This document shows, piece after piece, positions 30,725 through 39,827 of a stretch of DNA of 64,000 nt (its first letter is position 1; every line of letters starts with the position of its first letter). The stretch spans positions 40,790,368 to 40,854,367 of the forward strand of contig OY740768.1 in the NCBI GenBank assembly GCA_963513935.1, read 5' to 3'. The notes below the pieces were generated by a model, which was not told the origin of the DNA, searched no databases, and saw nothing but the letters and a program-made list of their open reading frames with translations. The DNA is from Aphrophora alni (Eukaryota; Arthropoda; Insecta; Hemiptera; Aphrophoridae). A program made the position numbers and the translations under genes.

Positions 30725-31090
30725 CCCGACAAGTCTTGAAAGTAACTCAAGTTTGAAGTTTCCCAGAATTTCCAATTTTTTACCAAACAAGCGGAATTGT
30801 ATTAGTCTAGTGCCATGAATCGTTCTATGAACCTAAGTTTTTCTTTTTATACAACAATTTTCATGAAGTATCTAATTAAAATCAAACATACGAAGTACAC
30901 GAAACTTTATAGTTCCTCTTCTTCTTCAAAATGTCTTTGACAAATTATGAAAACATTACTCTAGAGATCAAACATTTTAAAACTTCAAGAAAGTTTAACT
31001 ATGCAAACAATCAAGTGCATGAACAGGATGTTAGAACTTTCTTGTATAGAACAGTTATTGCTCTCAGTAACATACCTTTCTTATAAAAAG
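30725..31090 (+). repeat. Block P, copy 1
   Basis: Shares GTTTGAAGTTT-CCAGAATTTCC, CTAATTAAAATCAAACATAC and GCATGAACAGGAT with 58310-58690 and 63085-63445, in the same order and spacing. Non-coding. Confidence 0.8.
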
Positions 31091-31818
31091 AGTTTAAATA
31101 ATTCTTTAATTATACAATTAAGATTTTCATAAACATCAGATCTTTAATAAGTACATCAAATACGTCATTGTATTAACAGAGTGGTGTAACACGTATACAC
31201 GTATACAAAAGGGCAAAATATTTTTACGTTGTCAGGATGTCAAAATAAGATAAATTTATCAATAATCGTATAATATAAAATCTTGTATTTTTGTTTGTCA
31301 ATACATTCTGTCCGTTCGTGTTTTTGATTAAAATAATACTATTCAAGAATGAGTTAGGAAAATAGACGTCAAATTTGAGATTTTATATTGATAATATTAC
31401 TGATACCTTACAAATTACTTCTAAAAGATGGAATTTCCTTTTAAACATTTCAATATTTCAGTCGAATAAGTTTCCATCGAATATCTCAATAATGTATATT
31501 ATTAGAAACAATCCAAAACATAAAATTTGTTTATTAACAATTGTATATTATTTTTAATAATTTTATTGAACCTAAAAAAGTAACCGAGATATGGGTGTTT
31601 TTAATTTGTTTTATTCAGGTTAGTTATACACAATAATATAAAATTCACATGTGATGATTTTATCTTTTCCCCCTTCTAAAGTGTGTTAAAAGTTTAATTA
31701 GACCTTCCTGGCCTACAGCTTATAGATTTATTGTTTTAATTAACTAATGAATTTGTTTTTCTTCATTTTTCATTAACAACTTTGTTTAACTGTAATGAGC
31801 TACACTTGTTGAAACTTC
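31091..31818. other. AT-rich DNA, no gene seen
   Basis: Only short chance frames. It includes a small direct repeat ACACGTATACACGTATAC near 31190. Confidence 0.5.
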
Positions 31819-32072
31819 AATAACTAAATAAATGAAAACCGACCTTTCACAAAAATCAGTTTATTTGTGCAACACAAATACAACATGACGTTTCAATGAC
31901 TAAGTCCTCATCCTCAGGTGCTATACACACAGTCCAACTGTCAGTAGGGTTTGTGTTCATGTGGAGCTGACGATGATGATAGCTTAATTATTGAAATGTC
32001 ATCTTGTTTTTGTGTTGCAAAAATGAAGTAATTTTTTGTGGAAAGTTGTGTTTTCATTCATTTGGTTACATC
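31819..32072. repeat. Inverted repeat with ~100-bp arms
   Basis: The left arm 31819-31917 (read as its complement, CTGAGGATGAGGACTTAGTC...) and the right arm 31967-32072 (CTGACGATGATGATAGCTTA...) are about 75 percent similar over ~100 bp, with a 49-bp spacer. Both contain the phrase TTGAAA(C/T)GTCAT followed by TTGTGTTGCA. The arms carry a hammerhead-core-like order (CTGANGA...GAAACGTC), but stem pairing is poor. It probably derives from two head-to-head terminal fragments of a retroelement. Confidence 0.7.
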
Positions 32073-32272
32073 TTTGTTATCTTTTGATTCAAATTTAAAA
32101 AAATTATTATATCGTTTAAAGAGAAAACAATTTATCAATGGTGTCTATGTTACAAATATTATTACAGGTCTTACTAGACCACACACAAAAATAGACAAAA
32201 CAATAACGTAATTCTAATTTATACCAAACGGCGCCTCTACAGCACCACAAAGTTTTATATAGATTAGGGTAT

Positions 32273-32788
32273 TTAAGAATATACAACATTGGTTCTTGCG
32301 AATTTTTTGAGAGAGAGAAGTAAATATGGGGAATAAAAAATACAATAATTCCAAACAGTTTTCAGTAATATGATACTACTAATAGAATTTGTATTGATCT
32401 TCTGCCTTCCACTAAATAAAACATTGTTTCTCCCCATAGAACGACAATGTGTAAAGGGTACGCGTCTTGGCCCAGTTAGTAGTGGCGCGCACATAGGTTG
32501 CTTCCCTATAATAGGAAGTCTAACTTGTGCACCATAAAAAGAAGACCTTTTCTGAGAGTTACACAACAACCGCATCCTCATTGGCTTAATGGTCATAAAG
32601 TATAAACGTGAAGTACAAAAAAATAGTAGAGTAATACACAAATAATAACATGCAAATAACTTAGCCGTAATAAGATCAAATAAAGTCCCTACCTTTCTAT
32701 CTTCATTAATAATTAGTGAAAGCAACAAATATATAGACTTGATTTTACGTGAAATATCACAAATTAAAAAATAATTGGAAGGACCCAT
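32273..32788 (-). other. Unassigned 171-codon frame
   Basis: An open frame of 171 codons on the minus strand, long for this base composition. Its middle part (MRMRLLCNSQKRSS... to SGRQK) comes from a GC-richer islet at about 32440-32600. On the opposite strand, a splice-acceptor-like TTTCTCCCCATAG precedes that islet. I recognise no domain in either strand. It could be chance, an exon remnant or part of an unknown insertion between blocks P and Q. Confidence 0.2.
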
Positions 32789-32789
32789 T

Positions 32790-33060
32790 TTTATTTGATT
32801 AACTTGTTGTCCGTTAATAATAAGTAACTTATTTATAAAACATTATGTAATGAAAGCAACTATTTTTGCATAATAATCTACATAGAGTTGTATAGATTAA
32901 TATATGCATATACATTACAAAATTTACACTGTACTGGGATTAAAAAACATCGTTTAAGATTTTTCATAAATGGAAACACTTTGACAAAAATGTAAAGGTG
33001 CAAAATTTGTTTCATTAAATTTTTATGAACTAGGGACATATTCCCATCTAAATTTATAAT
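32790..33060 (+). repeat. Block Q, copy 1
   Basis: Begins GATTAACTTGTTGTCCGTT and is related to 46225-46560, 54833-55135 and 59065-59260. Shared later landmarks are 'TAATGAAAGCAACTAT' and 'AAAGGTGC'. Confidence 0.7.
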
Positions 33061-33350
33061 CTAACATTTCTTCTATGTTCTTAAAATATTTAACTCTTCA
33101 TCTGTTCTAAAACAAGGATATAATTTAAAAGTAAAATTAGTCTTAAGAACATGTTTTGGGCAAATTCGTTATCATAAGCTAACATATCTTTCGTCTTCGT
33201 CCATGACAGTGTTGAATTAGTCTTATAATTTATTTATGCAACTAATAAAATAATTATAATTATTACTCTAGAACAACCGGGTGTGTTTACCTACAGCTGT
33301 GATGTTACTTATGGCCAGCATTCCTTTTAAGTTTTCTTCAATTATTTATT

Positions 33351-33461
33351 CTCGACACGTGTTTTGAACATTTATGATTGAGTTAACTTATGTTTTTGTT
33401 AAACTTTGAAAGTGTTTTAACACCCGACGTTGGACGATAAATGTTCTAAACCCGTGTCGAG
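33351..33461. repeat. Inverted repeat with 25-bp arms (MITE-like)
   Basis: CTCGACACGTGTTTTGAACA (arm 33351-33375) is mirrored by the complement of 33437-33461 with two mismatches. Total length is 111 bp. The centre includes GTTTTAACACCCGACGTTGG. It is compact and defined enough to be a small foldback element, but no target duplication was identified. Confidence 0.75.
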
Positions 33462-34209
33462 TAAATGTAATTGACAAAAAAACTTTAAAAGATTCCTGTC
33501 GGTAAGTGACATACCATAATAAAAAATATATAATTACAGCCATAAAATAATCTCCTAAAATCAATATTTATTAATTTATTTTTATAATACTAAAAAAAAA
33601 AATTTAGTTAAATTTTTCTTCGACTTTAGGGAGATATCATTACTACGTTTTTATAAATTTAGATTTTTTTAATTTATACATTTTCAAATTCTTTATTTAG
33701 AAAACAGTACAAGAATTATATATTTTGGTCTAATAAAACATAATTTAATAAGAGTTACCACATTTAAACAAAACTAATGTGCATTTTAAATCCCGCATAC
33801 GCACTTCAAAGCACATAAAACAAAGTAAATTTTGGAATTTCTAAAACAAATCTTCACTTTAATAAATACCAAATAGTTATAACATTTTCATTAGTGTATA
33901 ACCTTCAATGTAAAATCATTGATCGAATAAATTGTCCGATTGTTTCATTATTTATTCTTGGATAGTGGATATACCTCTCAAACTATTTTAATTATACATT
34001 CAATAATCAACCCGATTACCCCTGATTTCATTATATCGTGTTGATGTTGAATTGTACATATCTCTCTATTGCAAGGATCTTCACTTGAAAGATGCTTGAG
34101 TACAAATAACGATTACAAATAAAGCTATGATAAACAAAGTGATAAATAAGGTAATATGGCGATAAAACGAACCATTGATATTATAAAATATCCGGATAAG
34201 ACAATTACA
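33462..34209. other. AT-rich DNA, no gene seen
   Basis: No features beyond homopolymer runs. Confidence 0.5.
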
Positions 34210-34390
34210 TATGGTAATCTCGGAAGACTTTAATCTGCCCCTCTTGTTGTAGCTTCTAATTTTGGACCCCATTACGCTTTCCTTTTTCTCTGTATTTACA
34301 CTCCTGAGGCCGAAATCTCATTATAGAATCTGACATTAGACCTTAATACTATTTATTATAACTTTGTTCTACCTTTTACTTTTTAGCACA
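34210..34390 (+). repeat. Block R, copy 1
   Basis: Shares CTTGTTGTAGCTTCTAATTT, the CCATTACG word and GAAATCTCATTA with 48525-48680, 57420-57590 and 61425-61570. Confidence 0.8.
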
Positions 34391-34772
34391 ACCTGTATAT
34401 ATTTTGTTTTTAAAATCATTGTTATTTCTTAAAACACATTTCATGTTATTTACTCTACATATATTAGATTAAAAAATAAGATGTACTGCGGTTTTAAAAC
34501 TGACTATTATTATTTATACACATTTACACATAATACATACAAACATCTACAGCAGAAAGTAGCGTTCGAAACCGAGAACAAACGACAGCTTTCATTTGTG
34601 AACGAGTTGAGAGAGCATAAATTTATAAAAACCGTTCAAAGCAATAAAATAAATTGTAAAAGCAATTTATACTTTTATGTAATAGCTAATTTATTGCAAC
34701 CGTTCGTATGGAACGACCTAAGCCTGACTTCATGAAGTGTTCCTGGAACAAATTTATTGTTCTTTCAAATAG

Positions 34773-34826
<54 letters not shown>

Positions 34827-35250
34827 TGCAAACTGTGTGTTCAAAAAGTCTGGATCCCTAGGTTATTTTTGTTTGCAAAGAAACATAGAACAATGAAGTT
34901 CTAACGTCCTTACTCTAGTGAACAACACTTGATACACTTAACTGTCATATTTACTTTTGGCTTATTCCTAGCTTCTAGTTATGTTAACGTACAGTTATTG
35001 GTTCACTAAACTGATACATTTAAAAAGTAATAAATGAAAAGTACCTTTTATACTTTCTGTAAAATGGTACCATTTCTCCACCATTCTGACAGTAAACCAA
35101 CATGTGACAGTGTTACTTGAAATTTAAATATTTATACTTATTGCAAACTACCTTTAAGGGGCTGCCATTTCCGATTGGATACTGCTTTTACATTCGAGTT
35201 TGCGGCAATGTATTCTAATGACAAAATATCGTAAAAAAGAACATTATACT

Positions 35251-35289
<39 letters not shown>

Positions 35290-35709
35290 AAAGAAGTATT
35301 TGATCTATGCTTACATAGAAGATTTTTTCGACTTCCTCTGCGGAACAACCTATGTAGCGAAATATGAGAGTTTAGTGTTCCTAGAGTGTAAAATACATAT
35401 CCTTATGTGTTTTATACGAAAATATTTTAAAAAAATTAATTTTATTTCGGTGATTAAAATTGAAAATTAACGATTTTCCCAACTGCGTGTACATCAAAAT
35501 AGTGTTCAAAATTACCACCGTTATTAATTAAAATAGTGTGTATACATTTTATCAATATATTATTTATCAAATAATGTATTATAAAATGATTTTATTAAAA
35601 TTGCATTTTAAATTTACCAAACTTAATAAGATACCATGTTTATAATTTTTAAAATATACCATCAAATATTTAATTTAAACTCAAATCCACATACAAAATT
35701 GTAACTGCT
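34391..35709. other. AT-rich DNA with microsatellite and poly(A)
   Basis: Holds a (TA)n tract at about 34773-34825 and a 30-A run at 35255-35284. Just after the TA tract, GTGTTCAAAAAGTCTGGATC resembles the outer ends of mariner-like elements. No coding region is seen. Confidence 0.5.
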
Positions 35710-36290
35710 CAATTAAATTTCAATCCACTCAAAGTATTAAATATGATAAACATATTATAAATACGAAAGGTAAATGAAAATATTAAAAAGGTTATAAAAT
35801 TATAAACCTTAGCTACTTCGTGGTATTTGAAAGGAATAAATAATGTATGTGGTTCTGATTCCTCGTACAATAAGATTAGACTGCTTAAAGGAATATGAAA
35901 TATGGGAAACATCAGCTGTTCATTGATAATGCAAGACGTTAACAATTAGTGTCCATTCAGAATGTATTTCAATGTTTACTACTAAAGTTATGTTTGTAAA
36001 TTGTTTATCCGTCTCTGGGCAATTTTAAGTATCCATCATAGTTATAACTTTTACTGGAGTATAGACGTTTTAGACAAAATATAATAAACATATTTTGAAG
36101 TTACACTATTAAAATTCTCAAATTTCATTGAAGATTTCGAATTCAATTTTTGCATGAAGCCTAGTAAAATAACCTAGAAATTGTCCTTGTGAATTATAAG
36201 TAGATAAGTTAGTAAAGTGTTCAAATAATTACCATACACCTCATATTTATTGCATTTCGTTTCGAAATATTTTTTTTTTCTATTTCTTCC
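35710..36290 (+). repeat. Block S, copy 2
   Basis: Diverged direct copy of 29690-30280; see that entry for the shared words. E2 is inserted about 120 bp downstream. Confidence 0.75.
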
Positions 36291-36413
36291 CAAATTGTCT
36301 TGTAACTTCTTTTTATTGTACTATTCTTGTTTTAAAATTATTTGAAACCTGTAATATATTTATTTGTTTTTTTTTAACCCAGAATGTATTAATACAAAAA
36401 TATGCTTATGTAT

Positions 36414-38032
36414 TGTAACGATATCATGATATCAATTAAATTAAACTAAATAAAATCATCAATCATGAAATCTAAAAATAAATAAATTAAAATATAACTT
36501 GAATAAAATAATAAATATAGAACCATGTTAAGAAACAAATGAAGAGAAAACGGCAGATGCCGCCTGTAATAAAAATTGTACGTGCTAGGCTACAATAACA
36601 CTAAGATTTCAAGAACCTTGAGGCCAACACGTGTGTACATAACGGAATTCTTAGGGTAGCAGAGTTTTTACTAGAAAAAAAAAAAAAAGAGAAATCAAGG
36701 GAAAGCATCATTATAACGGTATTTTAGAAAAACGCAAGTAGAAAGTAGGTCGGCCAATCGGAGACGCTCCAAACTTAAAAAACACAACGGCAGAATTCAA
36801 AAACAACCAGTAGGAATTGCGAAAGTCGTAAGCAGAGAAAGTTGGTAGAAATCGACAAATCAGCGAACAGGGCGCGAAAAACAGTGTTTTAGAGAAGGAA
36901 CATTAGAAAATAGTTTGTTAAGGAGTCTTACCAGAGTCGCCACGACGGAAGGTCGCGTACACAGCAAAAGTGCGCTGTGTACAAAAGAATAGTTTTTCTT
37001 TTCAGCGAGTAAGGGACAGGAAGTCTCGTTATATTTAAAGGTTTTTGATAAGTTGAAAGTAAAGTTGAATTGAAGTAAAGAAAGTTTGAATTAGTAAAGG
37101 AAATTAGATTTGGAGTTTGTGGAGTTCTTAACAAAAAGACAGATTTGGAAAAGGAGTTTAAATTCACCAGAGGAAGGAGGGACCAATCATCGTAGAACAG
37201 GCGCTGTAATTTTGGAACGACTACAAGGAAGGAGAGACAGATTTTGGGACGATTTCGAGGAAGGAGAGGCCTATTGGAACGGCATCTGGGAAAGAGAGAC
37301 AACGTTAAATACCAACGGAAAGTGTTTAAGCAGTGTGGTGTTTTGTGTTTTTTTTTCGTTTAATAAAAGGATAAATTAAAGTTAGGTGGAGTGTAAAGTG
37401 CTAACTGACCGAGCAAGAAGGACCAGCAGATTTGATAAGTACAAAACCAATTAATTGTTAATTATTAAATTCACCTAGAATTGATTTCACTTTCGATTGA
37501 GCCATTCAAAAAACCCAAGACCCGAGATTAAGATTTTGTTGTTTTTTTTAAATTAATTGTAAAGAACTGAGCTAGCCGAGATTAAATAAAAAGATGATCA
37601 ATGTTAATAATAATTTAAAGTCTTAAATAAAATTGTAAAGAAAAATATTAAACTAAAAGGAACTGATAATTTGAAGATTTTAACAAGAGTTAAAATAAAG
37701 TAAATTTGTAATTTTAAAAAATTTTCTATGATAAATAAATTAATCTTAAGGAATGAATGGAGAGTAAATGTTTTCTAGATAAGTAAGTATAAATTCCATG
37801 TATATGTTTATTGCTATTGTAATTTTGTTCTTTTAAAAAATTAAAAGAAAGAGATTGTTTTATCCAGGTAAACGGTGTTGTTTATGAGTAATAATCATGA
37901 GTTGTTCCTTTTTAGTAGTGTTGCAAATAAATAAGTAAATCTAACATCTTAAATATTAGATTGACACGACAACGTGTGACTTTTAAATTAGAGTAATCAA
38001 AATATAAATTATATAACATTTCCATTGTTATA
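36414..38032 (+). repeat. E2 5' LTR (1619 bp)
   Basis: Starts TGTAACGATATCATGATATC and ends CCATTGTTATA. The perfect palindrome GATATCATGATATC lies at the 5' end. A TATA-like TATATTTAAA at 37030-37039 and AATAAA at 37362-37367 are candidate promoter and polyadenylation signals, both inferred from words only. No primer-binding module lies inside this LTR. Confidence 0.95.
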
Positions 38033-38212
38033 TTTGGCGCCCAACGTGGGGCTTAAATAATTAAAGGTGAAATTAAAATAATTAGCAAAGCAGGTAAAGC
38101 TTCATTGTTATATTTGTCGCACAACGTGTGGCAAGATTAAAAGCATAAAAAATAATCAAAATAATTATATATAACAGCTTCATTGTTATATTTGGCGTCC
38201 AACCGCGGTGGC
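38033..38212 (+). promoter_or_regulatory. E2 triple primer-binding-site array
   Basis: Three modules follow the LTR: 38033-38112 (80 bp), 38113-38190 (78 bp) and the start of a third at 38191. Their heads are TTTGGCGCCCAACGTGGGGC, TTTGTCGCACAACGTGTGGC and TTTGGCGTCCAACCGCGGTG. The first contains TGGCGCCCAACGTGGGGC, perfectly complementary to the 3' end of tRNA-Lys(CUU), the primer also used by foamy viruses. The others carry mismatches. The first two modules end CTTCATTGTTATA, matching the end of the LTR (CCATTGTTATA), so the LTR end is repeated before every site. Confidence 0.93.
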
Positions 38213-38330
38213 TCAATTAAAGTGAAACATTAATTGTTAGTAATAAGATTGTTTGTAGAATAAGTGATAATATTGTTGCAGGAAAATTTGTGTTAGGTTA
38301 TATTATAGAATAAAAGTAGATTTGTTTTTT

Positions 38331-39770
38331 ATGCTAACTAGAAGTAGGAAAAGGGTATTGGATTTAAAAATGGCTAATGAAAATGAAATTAATAATCAAT
38401 GGGGGTTAGAGGCCGAAAATTTTAATCAAGAAGGGAATGAATTAGGAATGTTAGACAACAATAGAGGGCTAGAAATAGAAAATGGCGTAGATTCACGGGC
38501 GGGGACAGTAGACAGAAATGTAGGCATAGCAACAACGACGGAAGGACAGTCGGGAGACGCGAACATGGCAAGTTTGCAGGCGATGATGATGCAAATGATA
38601 GAAAACCAGAAAAACGCTGAGAAAAAAGCCGAGAAAAACGCGGAAGAAATAAAACATAGTGTAGCCTCAGTTGAAGAAAGATTAAACAAGAAAATCGAGG
38701 AGCGTTTTGACGGGATAAACAGCCGCGTCGAAAAAATCGAACAATCAGTCGCGGAAATTCGATCGGGCTTCGACGAAAAGCTGAAGAAGACGGAGGAAGA
38801 AATCGGGATTCGAATAAGTGGATATCGCGCGGAATCGGAGAATCGCGTAAAAGAAATCGAAAACCGTGGAGTGATCGTGAACGCAAGAATAGAAGAACTC
38901 GCGGAAAAGGACGTAGAAATCGGGGAGAAATGCGTAAGAAATTTCGAAAGTAGCAACGAAAAAATCGACGAAGTTGCGAAGAAGACGGCTGAAGTTGCGC
39001 AGAAGCTCGTCGATTTAGATAGGAAAATTAAGAATGTACGAAACACAGGTGAAGGCTATATTAACGAACCGGAAGTAAGGAATATCAGTTTTTCAGGGAA
39101 GGAGCGTTTTCCGATACAATTTCTTAATATTATGAAAGAAATAAGCGAAAGTACCCTAACAAATAGTATTAATTGGATCGGCAGATATCTTAAAGACGAG
39201 GCGTTGATTTGGTGGGAATTGCATCGAAGTAGTGTAAAGGAATTCAAGGAATTTGAGGAACAATTTAGGGAAAAGTATTTTAATGAAATAATTCAGGCTA
39301 AGATAAGGGACCATCTAGAGTTCGGAAAATTTCACGGGAGAATGGGCGGTGAAGCTATTTCGTATGTAGAGAATTTAATGCTACAGTGTTCGGAGTTAAG
39401 CCCACCTTTAACAGAAGATCAGCTAGTCTATAAGACAGGGAAACATTTTCACCCTAACGTGTTAATAGCTGTAATTACAAGGGGAATTAAAAAGAAGCAG
39501 GATTTTATTAAATTATTAATGGAGTTCGATTATGCAAAAATCGAGCGGTTTCAAGAAAGGGAAAGAACCGATGAAAATAAAAGGGAGTATGACAACAGAC
39601 AAAACAATTGGGGTAGACCGATGAATGACAGACCGACCCATTGGCGTGAAAACAATGACCGACGACAAGAATGGCGAGGGGCAGGGTACAATGCACGTGC
39701 GAGCAATGACCCTAGAAGTCAAGACAGGCGAGTTGTAAAGGAACAAATTCCAAACAGAAAGGAAAAGTGA
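38331..39770 (+). CDS. gag: E2 Gag structural protein (479 aa)
   Basis: The start is set at ATG 38331 (MLTRSRKRVLDLKMANENE) because E1 Gag begins at the same residues. The frame ends at UGA 39768-39770. Residues ~70-230 are Lys/Glu-rich coiled coil. Residues ~240-400 form the capsid-like domain, with ALIWWELHRSSVKEFKEF and FREKYFNEIIQAKIRD. The C-terminus is Arg/Asn/Gln-rich and has no CCHC knuckle. Family role: particle assembly and RNA packaging. Pol continues in the same frame after the stop. Confidence 0.92.
   Translation: MLTRSRKRVLDLKMANENEINNQWGLEAENFNQEGNELGMLDNNRGLEIENGVDSRAGTVDRNVGIATTTEGQSGDANMASLQAMMMQMIENQKNAEKKAEKNAEEIKHSVASVEERLNKKIEERFDGINSRVEKIEQSVAEIRSGFDEKLKKTEEEIGIRISGYRAESENRVKEIENRGVIVNARIEELAEKDVEIGEKCVRNFESSNEKIDEVAKKTAEVAQKLVDLDRKIKNVRNTGEGYINEPEVRNISFSGKERFPIQFLNIMKEISESTLTNSINWIGRYLKDEALIWWELHRSSVKEFKEFEEQFREKYFNEIIQAKIRDHLEFGKFHGRMGGEAISYVENLMLQCSELSPPLTEDQLVYKTGKHFHPNVLIAVITRGIKKKQDFIKLLMEFDYAKIERFQERERTDENKREYDNRQNNWGRPMNDRPTHWRENNDRRQEWRGAGYNARASNDPRSQDRRVVKEQIPNRKEK
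39768..39770 (+). other. Single in-frame UGA between gag and pol (possible readthrough)
   Basis: Codons 3' of the UGA (AAT TCA CAA GGG GAC ...) stay open for 19 codons to the first Met of pol at 39828 and on to 43058, with no shift of frame. So gag and pol are one 1579-codon frame interrupted by one stop. Stop-codon readthrough, as in gammaretroviruses, would make Gag-Pol. The following base is A, not the C typical of efficient UGA readthrough, so reinitiation or a recent nonsense mutation are alternatives. Confidence 0.6.
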
Positions 39771-39827
39771 AATTCACAAGGGGACGTAAGCCATGACCGA
39801 CAAGGAGATTTACGACATACTAGCATA

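Noticed and set aside
34840..34862. GTTCAAAAAGTCTGGATC resembling a mariner-type terminal repeat
   Set aside because: No partner repeat or transposase nearby, so an element cannot be supported.
36928..37379. Open frames of 124 and 89 codons inside the E2 LTR (repeated at 43855-44306)
   Set aside because: They are duplicated only because the LTR is. They are not preserved in the related E1 and E3 LTRs, and one has no ATG start.
38033..38212. tRNA genes suggested by tRNA-like 3' ends
   Set aside because: Only the 3'-end complement is present. There is no cloverleaf; these are primer-binding sites.
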